From Oscheius sp. JU75 (Eukaryota; Nematoda; Chromadorea; Rhabditida; Rhabditidae), in contig JASJZC010000001.1 of NCBI GenBank assembly GCA_037178855.1, positions 2,790,001-2,854,000 of the forward strand: DNA of 64,000 nucleotides, in the 5' to 3' direction. The translations under genes were made by a program, and so were the position numbers. Each line of letters opens with the position of its first letter. Positions within the stretch are counted from its first letter, which is position 1. The notes under the pieces were generated by a model. The model ran no database searches, was not told the DNA's origin, and saw only the letters and a list, made by a program, of their open reading frames with translations. Shown one piece after another: positions 21,770 to 34,621 of this stretch.

Positions 21770-24700
21770 TTACCAAAATTCCTTCCTGTTCAAATGGGAC
21801 GGTGGCGAATTGACTGAACGAGCCAGACGTCCGGAAGCAATTTTGACTGTAGTAGATTGTTCAGCCAGGGCCTTCATTCTGTCTTCACTTCTTCTAGTAA
21901 CCGTTGTCTGAAAAATGGCAGAAAAGAAAAGAGCTACCACGTTGTAATATTTCTAGTCTATGTTGGAAGTACACAGCCAAAAGGTGACAAGAGAGCAAAA
22001 AAATTGGTAGTTTGGAAGAAGTACGCGACGAGCTGATGTTCAAGTACCTCTACTGAAGCCTGGATTCGGCAAAAAAACATTGAACTTGTCATTTTTTGTC
22101 AAGAATAAGCCCGTGGCACTATTTGCTCCTCTGCTTCTGCGCTGTGCTGCCGTCTCCTTCGATTCAAAACACATAAGTCTATATAGTTTCACAAATTCTT
22201 CTTCCTTTTCCACTAAACAAGATCTAGAAAAAAGCAAAAGACCATTCAGAGTAACTATGACATTATGCGATCCCGTATTCACGCACTTCGGTATCATCAT
22301 TATGATGCAGGATTCGAACCAGAGAGCAATTCGCCACAGTGCTGACACTTTTGCACTGCGCCATTAATGTCAGTCTGCCCGTTCTCAGGCTAAGGCTATC
22401 GAAGTGGAGATTCTCGAGGCAGGGAAAAAAAGAGACATAGAGAGTTGCCTGTTAAAATATTTGAGCTGTTTGAAACTATCGGTATCGTTGAAAATAGCTA
22501 CGGCAAATGTGGTTCACACAATGCCGCCTCGAGAAAACAATGTATCAAAGTGGAAAAGACATTTATTAGGACTATTTCGTTCAGAAGAGAACATCTCTGG
22601 CAGTATTTGGAATTTTTGGAAGATGAGAGAGAAGGCGAGAATCGAGTGATGAAATGCAGACTGAGCAAAGACTCTTCGGGTGTCATGAGAGGCGCTTAGG
22701 CCCGTCCCTAAACAGTTTTTATTGTGGAAGAAATTGTCGGAAACTCACGTAATAAGGCCAGTAACTGTAGGGGGAATAGGCCATCGTAGCCATTTGTTGG
22801 TCCTTCGAAGGAGCAGCTTGTTGCTCGACTACCACTCTCTTGGCATGCTTGTTGGCCTGAAAATTGTTCATTCTCTCTCTCTGTCCCTCTGTTTCTCCCT
22901 TTCTCCCTAGATAAGGAATGTTTCCAATCTCTTCACTTCTGTCAACAGTTTGAAACGGCTGGAATTATTGCGATTCGGGCAGGAGCGATCTAGGTCGGTC
23001 CACTATCACAATATCAGAAGCGAAGGTCGTAGATAGTTGACCTTATAGGCAACGGGCCGCGCCCAATTAGTTCTCTACACATAAAGCGGAGGGAGAAAAC
23101 TGGTTGAATTCAACAGTGTTAAATGTCAATTCATGTGCTTTTTTGGTCGTAATGTGGGGTGACTGGTTCAACATTCCTCTTACTCTTCAGGAAAGGTTTC
23201 TAACGTTTAAAATGATTGTCACCGAACAGCACTTTCTGAGACGATGATCACTGGTTAGAACGAAGTGGACGGGCTATACTATCAATGCAGAAAGTAATGA
23301 ATGGCGACTGTTTCCGAAGCAAAGAATATACATCTCTAGCCTGTAACAGCTACTGTTCTGCGCAATTTCCATTCTGAGAAAGTTTATGATCCCAGTGGAT
23401 GACGATACCACATGGCTGAATCTTACTGTCAGAATTCCGAGTTGCCAAGCACTATTCTGCTCTACAAAGTCAATCTCGAACAATTTGATATCTGCAAAGT
23501 TGTAGAAGGGATTCAGGGCTATAACTTTACAGAATACCAAAAAGCCGGAGATTGCCTTCTTGGCTGGAACCGCAGTTGAACTTCAATCTAAGGGTGTCTC
23601 CATTAGAGGCTCCAAGTCTGTTGAATTGCGCTTTTTCTATTTCTCCGCTTTTTATCCACTTTTATACAAAAAAAGTCGGTCAAAGTTTAGTCAATCTACT
23701 ACCCTTCACCTATCTGCCCTCGATGGCAGAGAGATACAGAGAGATGAGCATATCCGGTTATGGATTATTCGATTGCGATTACGGAGTAATGTTGTCCCAG
23801 AGAACAAAAAAGGAAAATAAAAAACGAACCTTCTTGGCATGAAGACATGAACAACAAGTGGCGATGCAGATGGGCAGAGTCAGGACAAGAGTGGCCAAAG
23901 CTGCGGCAAAAACAACGAAAATTCCGATCGAAGTCCAAAGACGTAGTCGTACCTGTAAAAAATTTGTATGTTTTCTTATTTTCTTCACCACTGCACGCCA
24001 ATTTTTCGGACAATAAGACAGTTTGTGTGCGCGCCTATTGATCCCTCTGTTCACGGTCATTGCGGGAGAGAGACAACAGTTTCCGGTTCAAGAGAAAGAG
24101 CTAACGAGTTTACTGTACTCTTATCAATTGATCAACGTGTCAGAAAACTTGGGAAAAAACTATTGAGTTTTTCTTATTGCGATAAGTTTTTACTATCCGA
24201 AGAAGCCCATACTGACACTCTCGCGCCAATTTTCAGACGCTAGACAGCATTTCCCGATCTTTTGATGTTCTACAAAGTTGTAATATTTGGTCTGCTTTAC
24301 AACTTTAGCAAACATCAAAAATTCAAAAACAGAGACGCATCTCCCAAACTGACTTGACTTACAAAAAGTAATTACTGTCTCAAAGTATGTGTGACAAAAA
24401 TTCGACATCGCAAAGCTGAATTTTCACTTCTCGATCCCAAAAACCACCATGAGAAGAGAAGTCCCGAGAATTCAAAAGACTTACTCCGCAACGCATGTTG
24501 CAGGCCGGCTGCTGGTCCTGTGGCAGCTTTCCAAAAATGTCGTTCACGCACTTTCCGACGGTGAAATAGCTGTAGTAGACCTCCTCACATTCGTCATCAC
24601 ACCTTTGTCTCGATTCATCGTTCGTCGACGAGAAATAGCTGTAAACGAGGCGGTTAGTCTCTAGAGAAGGCCATCGATGGCTATCTCTCTATCTCTCTGT

Positions 24701-25081
24701 CCCACACTTTCCTTTCGGGTCAAGATCTTCTTCTTTTCCAAGCACAGACAGTTTAGGCTAAAAAGTGAATGTGAGGCGCCTCGGTCAACTTGTTCTCGCT
24801 TTGTTGCACAACGCGATTTTGGAGGCACGGCCTTGAACAAGAGGGCGGTTTTTGGCACGCGACAACTGTCATTCTAACAATATTATCAACAAGAATGGTC
24901 TGAGAGAAAGGACACTGGAAGGTGTGGGAGCTGAAAAACTGGAAAGATCAGAAAAGAATCCGAACCCCGGAGCACAGGTGCAAATCTGTCCGTTGAAGAG
25001 CTGGTTGGCAGAACAGACGGGCTGATCTTGTGCCAAGATGACGGCCGGCAAGAGGAGAACGAACAACAGCGGCAACGACAT
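21770..25081 (-). CDS. Single-pass membrane protein with Cys-rich ectodomain
   Basis: Five exons join in phase: 25081-24966, 24638-24485, 23952-23830, 22856-22749 and 21907-21770. They give about 212 residues. The signal peptide is MSLPLLFVLLLPAVILAQ. The ectodomain (about residues 19-90) has paired cysteines: PVCSANQLFNGQICTCAPG, RCDDECEEVYYSYF, GKCVNDIFG and CNMRCG. One membrane helix follows, IGIFVVFAAALATLVLTLPI, then a Cys cluster (CIATCCSCLHAKK) that could be palmitoylated. The cytoplasmic tail carries aromatic SPYSYWPYY. The layout recalls Shisa-type proteins, but I cannot confirm that family. The introns are long (300-970 nt), unusual for this window, and hold two hairpin-repeat copies and a tRNA-like relic. 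Confidence 0.8.
23486..23537. repeat. Dispersed hairpin repeat
   Basis: Arms ATCTGCAAAGTTGTAG and CTATAACTTTACAGAATACC, in the 23829-22857 intron of the membrane-protein gene. Confidence 0.65.
24263..24316. repeat. Dispersed hairpin repeat
   Basis: Arms GATGTTCTACAAAGTTGTAA and TTACAACTTTAGCAAACATC. The terminal GATGTT/AACATC pairing extends the stem, broken by one bulge. Confidence 0.7.
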
Positions 25082-26402
25082 GACGGGAAAGGACTGCGAG
25101 GGGCGGGGCAACCCAAACGGACAGCGGAATCCACGGAATGTTTGAGCGGGAGAGGAGGCTGGGGGAAGCAACAACAAGGTAGCAACATATTAGGATGTTG
25201 TCTCTCTTTCTCTCTCTTAGTCTCTTTGTCACTAATCAGCAGCAGTGTAGTGTCTATCCCTGTCCCTTGTTAGTTACTCCGTATTGCTAATAATCGAGAT
25301 GTTTCGAGCTTTTGAAGCAAATATATTTACAGCATTTTCAGCAAAATTTGTTACAAAACTTTGAAGTACCGTAATTAGGAACTTACTCGAGGGTATCATG
25401 AGTCGCTAGCGACTCGATAACTGGCACACAGTCTCTTTATCTGTAAAGGTCTTCAGATTATCTCTCCTTTTTGGGCAACCTGAGGGTTATTGTGATCAGC
25501 CATTTTCCGGAACATTGACCACGGATGTGGAGAATGGTGGAATACAACAAGGACAAGAAAACTTTTTTCAGAGAGTCATGAGAATGACGAGTTGCAGATG
25601 TGGATCGGCTAGTCGGGTAAAATTGTCATTGGTTGCCAACATCAAAAAACCATCCAGCTGTACAGCTTCGACATCTTCAGCTCAAGAACAGCCAATCAGT
25701 TTAGGGTTACCAATTCTCCTCGAAGTTTCTGCTTTCATGCGACTTTTCGCCCCTCTACGTACATTTTTGGTCTTTCTGATGTTCTACAAAATTGTCGATC
25801 AGGCAAAATTCTACAACTTTTCAGAACATTCTGAAATTGGAAAATGAACAATGCAGCTCGAAAATTTTACACAAAGCGCCAGCTCATCAGGTTTAGAAGA
25901 ACTTTGTTCCTCGGTGACAGAGTCAGGTAAGAGCTTTTGACAGTTCCTAAACTTCCTTACTTGGACCGCTATGACTGTCTATAAATGAACAGTCACTGGA
26001 ACTAATTGTCTGTAAGCTGTTGTCGTCTCTCTTTCTCGAGAGGTTTGTTTATGACAAACATTTCTAAATGTGTCTGACCGGAAAGGGGACTCTCCTTAGG
26101 TGTCAACGATCTGTTTTCTATATTTGTTCCATAGCCTCTCACTAGGGGAACAGTTTTTCTAAAAACTCTAAAAAGTACGATTGATAGCCGCCATTTCCGT
26201 GTTGTAAGACAGTGAGAGAGCGAGACGTAAACAACAGTACGGTTCCACAGTCGCTCTCTCGGATCGAACTCAGAAGAGGGCGACGCGTGCGGGGACAGCT
26301 CATAAACCATAACGATGTCCTTGACTTCCTCCGGATCCGTCTCTCTCTCTCTCTCCCCATGTCTATCTGACTGCTAACCCAATTACGGTCATCGGTTTTG
26401 TC
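25082..26402. other. Intergenic, with a hairpin repeat
   Basis: No supported gene. A hairpin-repeat copy lies at 25778-25829 (GATGTTCTACAAAATTGT and CTACAACTTTTCAGAACATT). Short CT-rich simple sequence occurs near 26335-26360. Confidence 0.4.
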
Positions 26403-27186
26403 ATGGCAGGAGAGAGAGACGCCCGTCTGTCAACGGCCGGTGAAGATAGCGCCGGGGCGAAGACTGATTGCCAAGGTTGACGCTTTTCACTCCCTATGGT
26501 AATTGTTTCTGTGAATTAGAGGTAACTGATGGGCACACCCCTGTTGAGAGACTGCGAGAGGTCATCAACCGGTCCCTCCCATTCTTGGGTGGTGATAAAC
26601 AGACAAGTAGCTGTAACAACTGGACAGTACGGGAAGCGAGTAAGGTGATTTCCTTCACTGTCATCATATCCTTCGGTTCAGTAGACTGAAATCTGCATTG
26701 TCAGTCCGTTCCTTCTCTTTTCTGTAAGTTTTTGGTAGCACGCACGAGGAGGATACGTCGAGGTGATCTTATGTGTTTCGGGGCCAATATGCATTTTTTG
26801 TATTTTCCGAAGTTCTGTAAAATTGTAGCCCCTATTTTGCTCTCTACAAATTTGCAGAACATCCGAAGGCTGCTCAAAATGCCGTAATTTCCCGTTTCGT
26901 CAAGCTGGACAACGTAGTAGATTCTGAGGCTACAAATAGACGGAGACCAAAAGCACAGAAGACTCGTAGAAGAGAAGCAAGAAGGAGAAGGAACGGGCCA
27001 AGGAGATACTTGAGCCAATTGGATTGGAAAATGACGGGACGGCTTGCTCTCTACCGTCCGACGGAAGATGTCAAGAAGAGTCTCTTCGTCATTCTCAAGA
27101 ACTACCGTATCATCCTGAAAAATCACCAGAAGGGGATGAAATTTTCGGTCGAGGACAGCGACGCCAGTACAAGACTCTGGAGGTGA
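26403..27186 (+). CDS. Unrecognised basic protein
   Basis: Three exons join in phase: 26403-26475, 26520-26644 and 26905-27186. They give 159 residues. The second exon encodes VERLREVINRSLPFLGG. The third carries an Arg-rich stretch (RRREARRRRNGPRR), then a compact segment, RLALYRPTEDVKKSLFVIL. The basic stretch could bind nucleic acid or act as a nuclear signal, but no family is recognised. The acceptor of exon 3 (TTTCGTCAAG) is weaker than usual here, and the intron before it holds a hairpin repeat at 26811-26863. The longer open frames nearby on either strand lack these joins and are taken as shadows. Confidence 0.55.
26811..26863. repeat. Dispersed hairpin repeat
   Basis: Arms AAGTTCTGTAAAATTGTAG and CTACAAATTTGCAGAACAT, within the last intron of the basic-protein gene. 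Confidence 0.65.
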
Positions 27187-27296
27187 TGGTCAATAGCTAC
27201 ACGAAGAGTAGACTGGGGAAATTGGAATAAAAACTGAATAACAAGAACAGAAAGAAGAGTCTCAAAGAAACAATTTATTGAAAAGAATCTTTATTT

Positions 27297-27962
27297 CTAC
27301 TTCTGGCAGCAGATGAGGTCGTTGAGCTTGTCGAACTGATACTCGGAATAGGGCAGGACGACTGGACGAAAGGCATCACCCTCGATGTACGAGTACTCCG
27401 TGTCCGTCTGGGTCTCGGGCAGCTCGGCCACCTCGATCGACTTGACCAGGCGACTGCTGGGAGCAAAGGCCACATGCTTCTGCTGACTACGGTAGGCCGG
27501 CTGGACGTCGTTCTTAAATCCGAGGTAGTGCGACTCCTTGTACTGCCTCTCCTGGATGAAGTAGTCCACTGGGATCTGCTCGACCAGCGTCTTCTCCTCC
27601 TGTACCAGAATCTCCTCTTCCTTTTGGACAACAGTCTCCTTCTTCTGGACAGTCTTCGGCAAGAAGTAGTCGACCGGGAGCTGTTCGACGCGAGTCTGCA
27701 GAGAGTTGTAGGCAGGAGCAGTCATTCCAGGCTGGATGTACATGGAGTAGACTGGCATCTTAGGAGCATCTGACTCGATGGCCGTCACCGTGTCGTTTTC
27801 TTCCTCCTCCTTCAGAACTGGCGACTCGGTGGACTCCTCGGCCACGACGCGATCCATGTGGTAGAAGCTTGGGGCGAAACTGTTCATTTCGACCTTCTTC
27901 CAGACGGCAGGGGGCGCTGATGGTTTCTTCTGCTTTTGGGACTCCTTTATAGTACAAAGCAA
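27297..27962 (-). CDS. Unrecognised acidic protein with an internal repeat
   Basis: A long uninterrupted frame of 221 codons. The first in-frame ATG is at 27887, so the part above it may belong to an upstream exon. It is rich in Glu, Lys and Val. A repeated unit is visible: VEQLPVDYFLPKTVQKKETV and VEQIPVDYFIQERQ, separated by KEEEILVQEEKTL. The C terminus is aromatic and ends LICCQK. It has no signal peptide, membrane helix or known domain. The codon pattern (strong C/G third positions) supports expression. It converges with the basic-protein gene, 110 bp away. Confidence 0.65.
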   Translation of the reverse strand: MLCTIKESQKQKKPSAPPAVWKKVEMNSFAPSFYHMDRVVAEESTESPVLKEEEENDTVTAIESDAPKMPVYSMYIQPGMTAPAYNSLQTRVEQLPVDYFLPKTVQKKETVVQKEEEILVQEEKTLVEQIPVDYFIQERQYKESHYLGFKNDVQPAYRSQQKHVAFAPSSRLVKSIEVAELPETQTDTEYSYIEGDAFRPVVLPYSEYQFDKLNDLICCQK

Positions 27963-28640
27963 ATAGTTTGTTTCGAATTGTTCGTTGTTTTGAATGAAGT
28001 CTCATTAATAGTTTCTGAAACTAATTTTCTGTAATTGGTATTGCTCCAGTATTCATGAATGCGTCCAGCTACAAGTCAGTCATCTAAAGATACCAACGTC
28101 TGTCATTTGATCCTCAGGATGACTTCCGTTTGAAGTTTGGCGGCATTTTTCACTTGAAGTTGGGGGTAGGGGTAGTGACAGAGAAAACTCTGTTCAGCTT
28201 GAAAGTTGAAAACGCTGCCTATTAGACTCGTTCTTCGCGAGACCTGTTTTGCACTGAAAATTATTTTTTCCCCATTTTCAGCGCAAAAAAACGACAAGCG
28301 AGGGCTGCGCATTCAACTATCCTGCCGGAAAAGCTGTAAAAAGAGTGAAGAGGAGCTCAGAATCTGATGAAAGATAGTATGAAATGAATGTCCAATCGAG
28401 AACTGACGACAACTCTAAATTCAAATATCCCATTTCATTTTCCGATACTTCCCGAGACATCCTATTGCTGAACCATATGAAATCAAGGGTCATACGGCGA
28501 GCTCTCAGTGCTGTTCTCCGGGCCAACGTGGCTACAATCAGAAGAAAAAAACGCCGAATAGCAAGAAAAACCCGTTTATACTGCAAAAATTGTAGTCTAG
28601 AAACTCACAAAACTATAAAAGTAACCAGAAAAAAAGGAGA
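27963..28640. other. Intergenic between the acidic-protein and IDE genes
   Basis: No supported gene. It probably includes an upstream exon or the promoter of the acidic-protein gene and the IDE 3' UTR. Confidence 0.35.
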
Positions 28641-31600
28641 TCAAATATGGGCCTTCTCGAGGGGCGTTTTCGATCCGATTGGCGAGATTCCGATGGAAGG
28701 TAGGCTGAGATGTGGCTTGGCACGCGGATAGAGACCCAGAGAGCTTCTGAGCGAGTAGGGACAGTCGACAACGTCGTATTCTTCGCAAGACTGTCCATTC
28801 GGTTCCATCTGCTCGGCTTTGCCGTTGCTATGGACAAAGATGGTCATCTGGAATGGCTTCAATCAGGAAGAAAATCCAAAAAAACGTACTAATCGTCGCT
28901 CCTCAGCATTTTTGCTGATCTTCCGGTCAAAGAAATCGACGAGGTCCTTTTTCTGAACAGACCGGAGTAAGTCTGCCTGGTTCTCGACTGGAAATGAAAA
29001 TAAGATTGGAGAGTCAAAACAAACATTTGTTGAAATCGTACACTCTGCTGGCGATCTGAGTCGTGAATCTCATGTTGCGACCCTCCAAGGTCTTCGGCTG
29101 AATCAGCAGAGCGGTAATGGCACCCTCTCTCTGCCTCTCGAACTCTTCGTCGCTCATCTTGATCAGCTTCTCCTGAAAATAGCAGTTTGAATAGTTCTTG
29201 GGGTCTTCCAGTGGTTCAGTGCTTCTAAACTTCTTTAGACAGTACTGGATCAGCCTCTCAACTTTTGTTTCTGCCTCGTTCCTGTCACCTTCAGACAGAA
29301 AACCTACCCTCAGCTGGTCCAAGAAGGCATGGATTCGGCTGCGGACGAACTGGGGCTCATGAACTCCCTGAACGATAAGACGAATTGCGCTAGTGCCGTG
29401 ACTATTCTTCGGACCAGAATGGACAACATAGCCTACAAAATGGCGTGATTACTGACCATTATAGACCATTACCGAGCGTCTCCTTGGTCCTCAACTGGTC
29501 GAAAGCCGGTTCGTGCATGATGTGGGCGAGAAGATGGTTCATGGCCTGTAGCTCCGTGTTCTAAAGCTCCACTCCATTGGGAGAAGAGACGAGAATGACT
29601 GACCATGACTCCGAGCTGGAACCACGTCTCGACGCAGCTGACCTCGTGCGAGTTCTTGTGATGATGATGTACGAGTTCCCGGCCCGTAGGTAGCTCGACC
29701 TCACGATTCATCCAGTACTCATTGGCGTAGAGAGGACGACAGTTTCCGGCCGAGGTGAGGATTTTGACAACCGAATGGGCCAGATCCACAGTCTCCTTCT
29801 CCGTCACATTTCCATGCGCGACAAGTTCGATGTGAAAGGCGGCAAAAAGTTCCCGACGGAACTGTAGCACGTCCTCGATCCTGAACGATTCGGATTCGGC
29901 CAGTTTCTGCTCGTGAGTCCATCTGTGACTGGAAAGAAAGCGGCGAAGACATTCCGCAGCCAGGCTGGTCGGATAGTTGTGCTCCGAATTGCGATAGGCG
30001 CGCTGCAGCTCTTTCAGCATAATGTCGAAGCTGCGCTGCTCTTAACTCTCGAGACTTTTTTTTAGCACAAAAGACAACAAACCAGGTACAAAATTGATGA
30101 GATGCTTCAACAGGAACTGGAGATACAAGGCCTGCTTCTCATTGTAGCCACTGACTTCCAGATTGAACGAGGCCAGATCCTCCTCAAAGGATTTTTGCAG
30201 ACCGGCAAGCTCAGGATCGTAGATCTGCTCTGTCAGCCTGCAAGTCTTTTTATTTAAAAGAACCTATCAAAAACTGACGAATCGTTGAAAAGAAGAGCGT
30301 AGAGATGGAGAAGAGCCTCGTTACGGGGCGACTTGCGAATGGCTGGCGAGTGAACTCGGACGGAAATTATTGCCTTCGGCAGCTTGTACTCTTCGTCCTT
30401 CTTGTGCCAGACTCGGATCCACTGGGTGTCCAACACAACTTCAGGAACATCACTTTTGGCCTTTTCTTCTCGAAGACTCAGATCCGTCGGAATGTACTGA
30501 TTCGGCTCGGGTAGGTGGAAAACACCCTGATTTGGTGTGTTCAGAGCCGTCTTGTAACGAGCCAACTGTTCGGCCGGGACGGCATCGATGCGTATCTCAG
30601 TTCCGTAAATAGGCTCGAAGCTGTTGCCCTCCTTTCCGGCAATCGACTTGTCCACGATCAGGTAGTAACAGTTGTCCGGAGTCAGGCAATTGAGGACCTT
30701 CTCGATGAGATCTAGGGATTTTGGTCGAGATTTGGGGAAGGTTACCTGGCTTGTATTCGGACAATATGCTCTCGTACGTTATAATGTCTTCGAAGGGGCA
30801 CTCGAGAATGCGAGGGACGTAACCTTGAACCTGGAAATTGGCAGATTGAGAGCATTCGAGTGAGAAGACGGGCTTTTGACAGTAAGGAAAACATCAACAA
30901 AGAACGGACTGGAGGTTACCTTGATACTTTCAAGAGCAAGGGGATAAATGAACAGGGACAGTTTTGCAGATACAGACTGGTGGTATAAGAGACAGTAGGA
31001 TTGAGCCAGGGTACAAATGAGGTATGTTATCCACATTGAAGAAGTTATATACACAGAAAACAGGCTCCCGTTCAACAAAGACTGCCCATAAAATGGACTG
31101 TGCGTGACTCTAACAGGCAGGAACATACTGAGCTGATATGGGTTGGATGTCAATGAAAGTAACGAAGACACATGGACTGGGAAGCCGGGATAGCTGGGAT
31201 TGGAGGAAACGTACCAAGCTGGCAGGCCTGATCTTGTCCTTGAACTCAAAGTCAATATCGTCAATCGTCTTCTGCTCTTCGAAGATCCACTTCTGGATGC
31301 CAGCCTTCCTGATCGAGCCGATGTACTGGAAGACGAGCTCGGCGATCCCATCGATCTGTTTCGTTCCCTCCTCCGTCAACTGGATGTTGATGTCGAAGGT
31401 CGCAATTCCACGAGGACGACCGCCAGAGCCAGAGCTCAGACCGGTGGCTAGACCGCGTCTCTTGAGCTCCGAAAGAAGAGATCCTTTGCCTTCGTGACCG
31501 ATCAGATGCGACAGATAGCGGCTCGGACTGGCCTTGTACTCGTTCTTCAGGTAAGGAATGGGGAAGGTGACTCTCATCTGACGCATTTCCTTAATTGGAA

Positions 31601-32632
31601 CAACCGTGACCTTTCGGTTCAGCTCATTCGGTCCGAAGGGGCCTTCCTTCCAGTAGTAGTGCTCGGCGCCGTTGTTCGGGATCTCGGCGAAGCCCAACGT
31701 CAGCAGATAATTCTCCAGCTCATCAAGACTCTCCTTGCCGAACAGAATACAGCTCATGCTGAAAAATGATGATTTTTGAAGCTTACAGGCCTCTGTCAGG
31801 ATGTTGTATTAGTTCCAGATCGTGTCCTCTGGAAGGAACAAGTAACGAAGCTTACATATTGCTGCTATACCACTTCTTGTGAAAGTTGAGCAGTGTCTGT
31901 CTCGGATCGAGTCCTTTGGCGATAGCTGCCTCTCCGAGCGTTGTAGCGTCTCCGGTTCCGAACTTGCCACAATCATGACCGGGCTTCGAAAGACTCCGCT
32001 CGACTTGAATCACACGCCACGAGTCCTGCTTCAGATTTTTCTTGTGTTCCGAGTCGACAGCCTGAACCTCCCTTTCTGTGGAACTCGCGGTGAACCTCGG
32101 CGTCAGGAAGAACTGGACAAAACGATCGATAGCTCCTTTGAAGGCTTCTGGCTTGATGTCAAAGTAGTAGCAGGTGTGATCGGAAGACGTGTAGGCGTTA
32201 CTCATGCCGGCGTTCTCGCTGATGAATTTCCCGTAGTCGTTCTCGCAGGGGTACTTATCTGTGCCCATGAAGAGCATGTGCTCGCAGAAGTGGGCAGTTC
32301 CCGGCATCTCCCACGGGTCCATTAGATGTCCGGCAGCCACATTCATCGAAGCCGCAGACTTGTCCGTCGTTGCATCAGAGACGAGAAGGGCTCGAAGGCC
32401 ATTGGACAGTTCCACTCCGCGATACTGAAAGAAAATTTAGTTGAAATTCGTTCAAACCGGCTGCCTAAAGGCTATCGTCTTTAGAAACTATGGTTTTTAG
32501 ACAGTATAGATTTGTACCGTTTCGCGAAAAATGCGTGACTTTCGGATGTTTTTTTTTTGAAGAAAATGAACAAACCTCGCGTTTGTCAAGAGAAGATTTG
32601 ACGATGTTGGACACCCGTCTGACGATCGACAT
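28641..32632 (-). CDS. IDE: Insulin-degrading enzyme-like metalloprotease
   Basis: M16A zinc protease that cleaves short amyloidogenic peptides such as insulin inside a closed clamshell. The protein aligns along its length with vertebrate IDE. MSIVRRVSN leads to KRE-YRGVELSNGL, the inverted zinc motif HFCEH is at about residues 64-68, and the third ligand region is EREVQAVDSEH. The LIGHEGKGSLLSEL segment and the second-half motifs TKETLGYVVHSG and ELVAHGN are also present. About ten exons have short introns. The start at 32632 is chosen because a TTTTGCAG acceptor lies just upstream (32658-32665 region), a likely trans-splice site. The N terminus therefore lacks the mitochondrial extension of the vertebrate protein, and the C terminus lacks its peroxisomal-type AKL. 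All catalytic residues seen are intact. Confidence 0.95.
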
Positions 32633-33939
32633 TCCTCCTCGAATGTTCTTCTGCAAAACACTTCTATTGAAAAAAACATGAGTCAGAATAAGGATAAAGA
32701 TAAACGTTTGGCCACTTTAGCAACAACCTCATCTCACCAAGCAAGGCAAATATATTAGCATCTTGTCCAAAGGATCTTGATTTTTTTTTATTTCTTTTGT
32801 AGTAACTTGCTTTACTCGATACATAACTATTAGCTGCAAAAATCTGAGAACAACCAGGAAAGACGGCGAAGAGACATAAAACAGTCCACAATATATCACA
32901 CTAAACTTTTTCAAATCATGCAAATGGCGCGTATTTTTCGTTCAGTATTCGATTGGCACCTATCTAGAAAAAAATTATTCCGGAATCTTCAGTTTTGAGC
33001 TGAAAATATGCGATTTTGTAGTTTAAATATTTTTTTTTAACCTTATATAGTCTGTTCAGGAACGTTATTGACTGGCGGCATACTGTAGAATAGAGTTACT
33101 CCTCGCGGAACTCCGGGCCAGTCCTAAAACATTTGGCAGTTGTTTTTCGCCATTTTCTTGTTCTTTTCGCCAATTTCCTCACCGTTTTTTCGGTTATTTG
33201 CAAACATAGTGAATGATAACGAGAAAAAAAGGCTGATAAGCATGTAATTCATAGGAAAATCGGTGAAACCCGCTGCCAAATGTTAAAGAACTGGTACGAC
33301 GGGCCCCGCGAGGAAACTTCTAGTACTCTGCCAGTCAAAAATCGTTCTTGATCAGATTGTAAAAGAGATAATCAAGCGGTGAAAAGGTTGCACTTTTCCC
33401 AGAAAAATGGAGGAAGTTGTACCTTGACACCACGGGATCGATAACAGGGAATGATTGAGGCAATCGCGTGTGGGTAAAGTGCTATGAGAGCGTGGCTGTA
33501 GACGGGCTATTTCAAGTGATGACGAAATGGCGGGGGCAAATCACAATGTTTCCGAACAGAATCAATGTTCAAACAAACGATTTTGACTCTTCCCTATGTC
33601 TTTGTCCCACGTAACAACAGTATTCGATTGAATTTTCATAAAGACCAAATGGGTTTAAACCTTAGACAGTTCCACCGCCTCTTCCGCTGCTGCCACTACT
33701 GTCACTGTCACCACTGTTCCCACTTTCACTGGAGTCTCTACTTTCGCCGAATGGGTCCAGAGTCCTCCTTCTCCAGACGGTAGTAGCTTGACATTAGGAA
33801 CATCAACTGCGAGAAGGAAGGGCTCTTCTACCGGATTCGTTTGGTTCCTTGAAAACCAATTGGGTAGACAGCCCCAGCCTTAAAAGTATATCGATTTGTA
33901 TGATAGTAAAACTGTCTGTAAATACCTTTCTTTTTTTTT
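32633..33939. other. Intergenic, no supported gene
   Basis: AT-rich DNA upstream of IDE. Frames at 33565-33783 and on the minus strand are low in complexity. Confidence 0.35.
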
Positions 33940-34590
33940 TAAACGACTGCCATCAGGCTTCTGGCGCCGGCCTTGGGTCGATTCACGTCCGGAATCCCCA
34001 CCAAAATCGTCTTTCGACTTCAATTGCTCCGTATCTACATAAAGTATTTTGCAGAAACGGAAGCAAACATACCGCTTGTTAGAAGCATTCGCTCAGCTTG
34101 TCGTTGAAGCGCTTGGGTTGTTTCATCCCGCTCAGTCCCCGATTGTCTCATCTTGGTTTGCCTGCTACGCAACTTCTTCTATATATTCTTCTTCTGATTC
34201 AAGCATAACTGATTCGTCTTATGATAAGTCGTCGACTACTGGAACTTCTTGATCGAATTCATGACGAGGTTGTTGATGATTCGCATCAAATCCTGTAAGA
34301 AAAAGTTATCGTACGGAGAGAAACTAACCAAACAACGCCTTAAACGGCGACCTCTCTATCCCACGATGATATCTCGAGTTCTTAATGAGCTGAACTTTGT
34401 CAACAAGTTTTGTCCATTTTCCTGTATCTCTTCTTTTCATCTCGGTGAAGAGAATATCTTGCACATCTCTGTTGCTTCGTTCAACTGATCCGATTGCTTC
34501 ACATTGTTTGTCGATATTTTCGCAGGGTCTAGTCGTCAGTTTCGAGTTTCCTTCCCTTTGCACTAGCCAGACAGTACTCACAATTCAAAT
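33940..34590 (-). pseudogene. Integrase relic, KRBA2/Ginger-type transposon
   Basis: The minus frame at 34581-34324 carries integrase C-terminal signatures: a SVERSNRDVQDILF block, KWTKLVDKVQLIKN, and YHRGIERSPFKALFG. These are typical of DDE integrases related to KRBA2 and Ginger/Gypsy. Further on, other frames give ERDETTQALQRQAERMLL and ILVGIPDVNRPKAGARSLM, matching what follows in the same proteins. They are broken by frame changes and stops. The catalytic N-terminal half is missing. This is a decayed transposon fragment next to the chemoreceptor duplication. Confidence 0.7.
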
Positions 34591-34621
34591 TGGATAAACA
34601 AGTTTCGCTATCGCCCCTTTG

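Noticed and set aside
22297-22370. tRNA-like sequence on the minus strand (TGGCGCAGTG box A, GGTTCGAATCC box B)
   Set aside because: The acceptor stem and T-stem do not pair, so it is at best a tRNA-derived relic in an intron.
27474-27773. Plus-strand Leu/Val-rich frame
   Set aside because: Antisense shadow of the acidic-protein exon.
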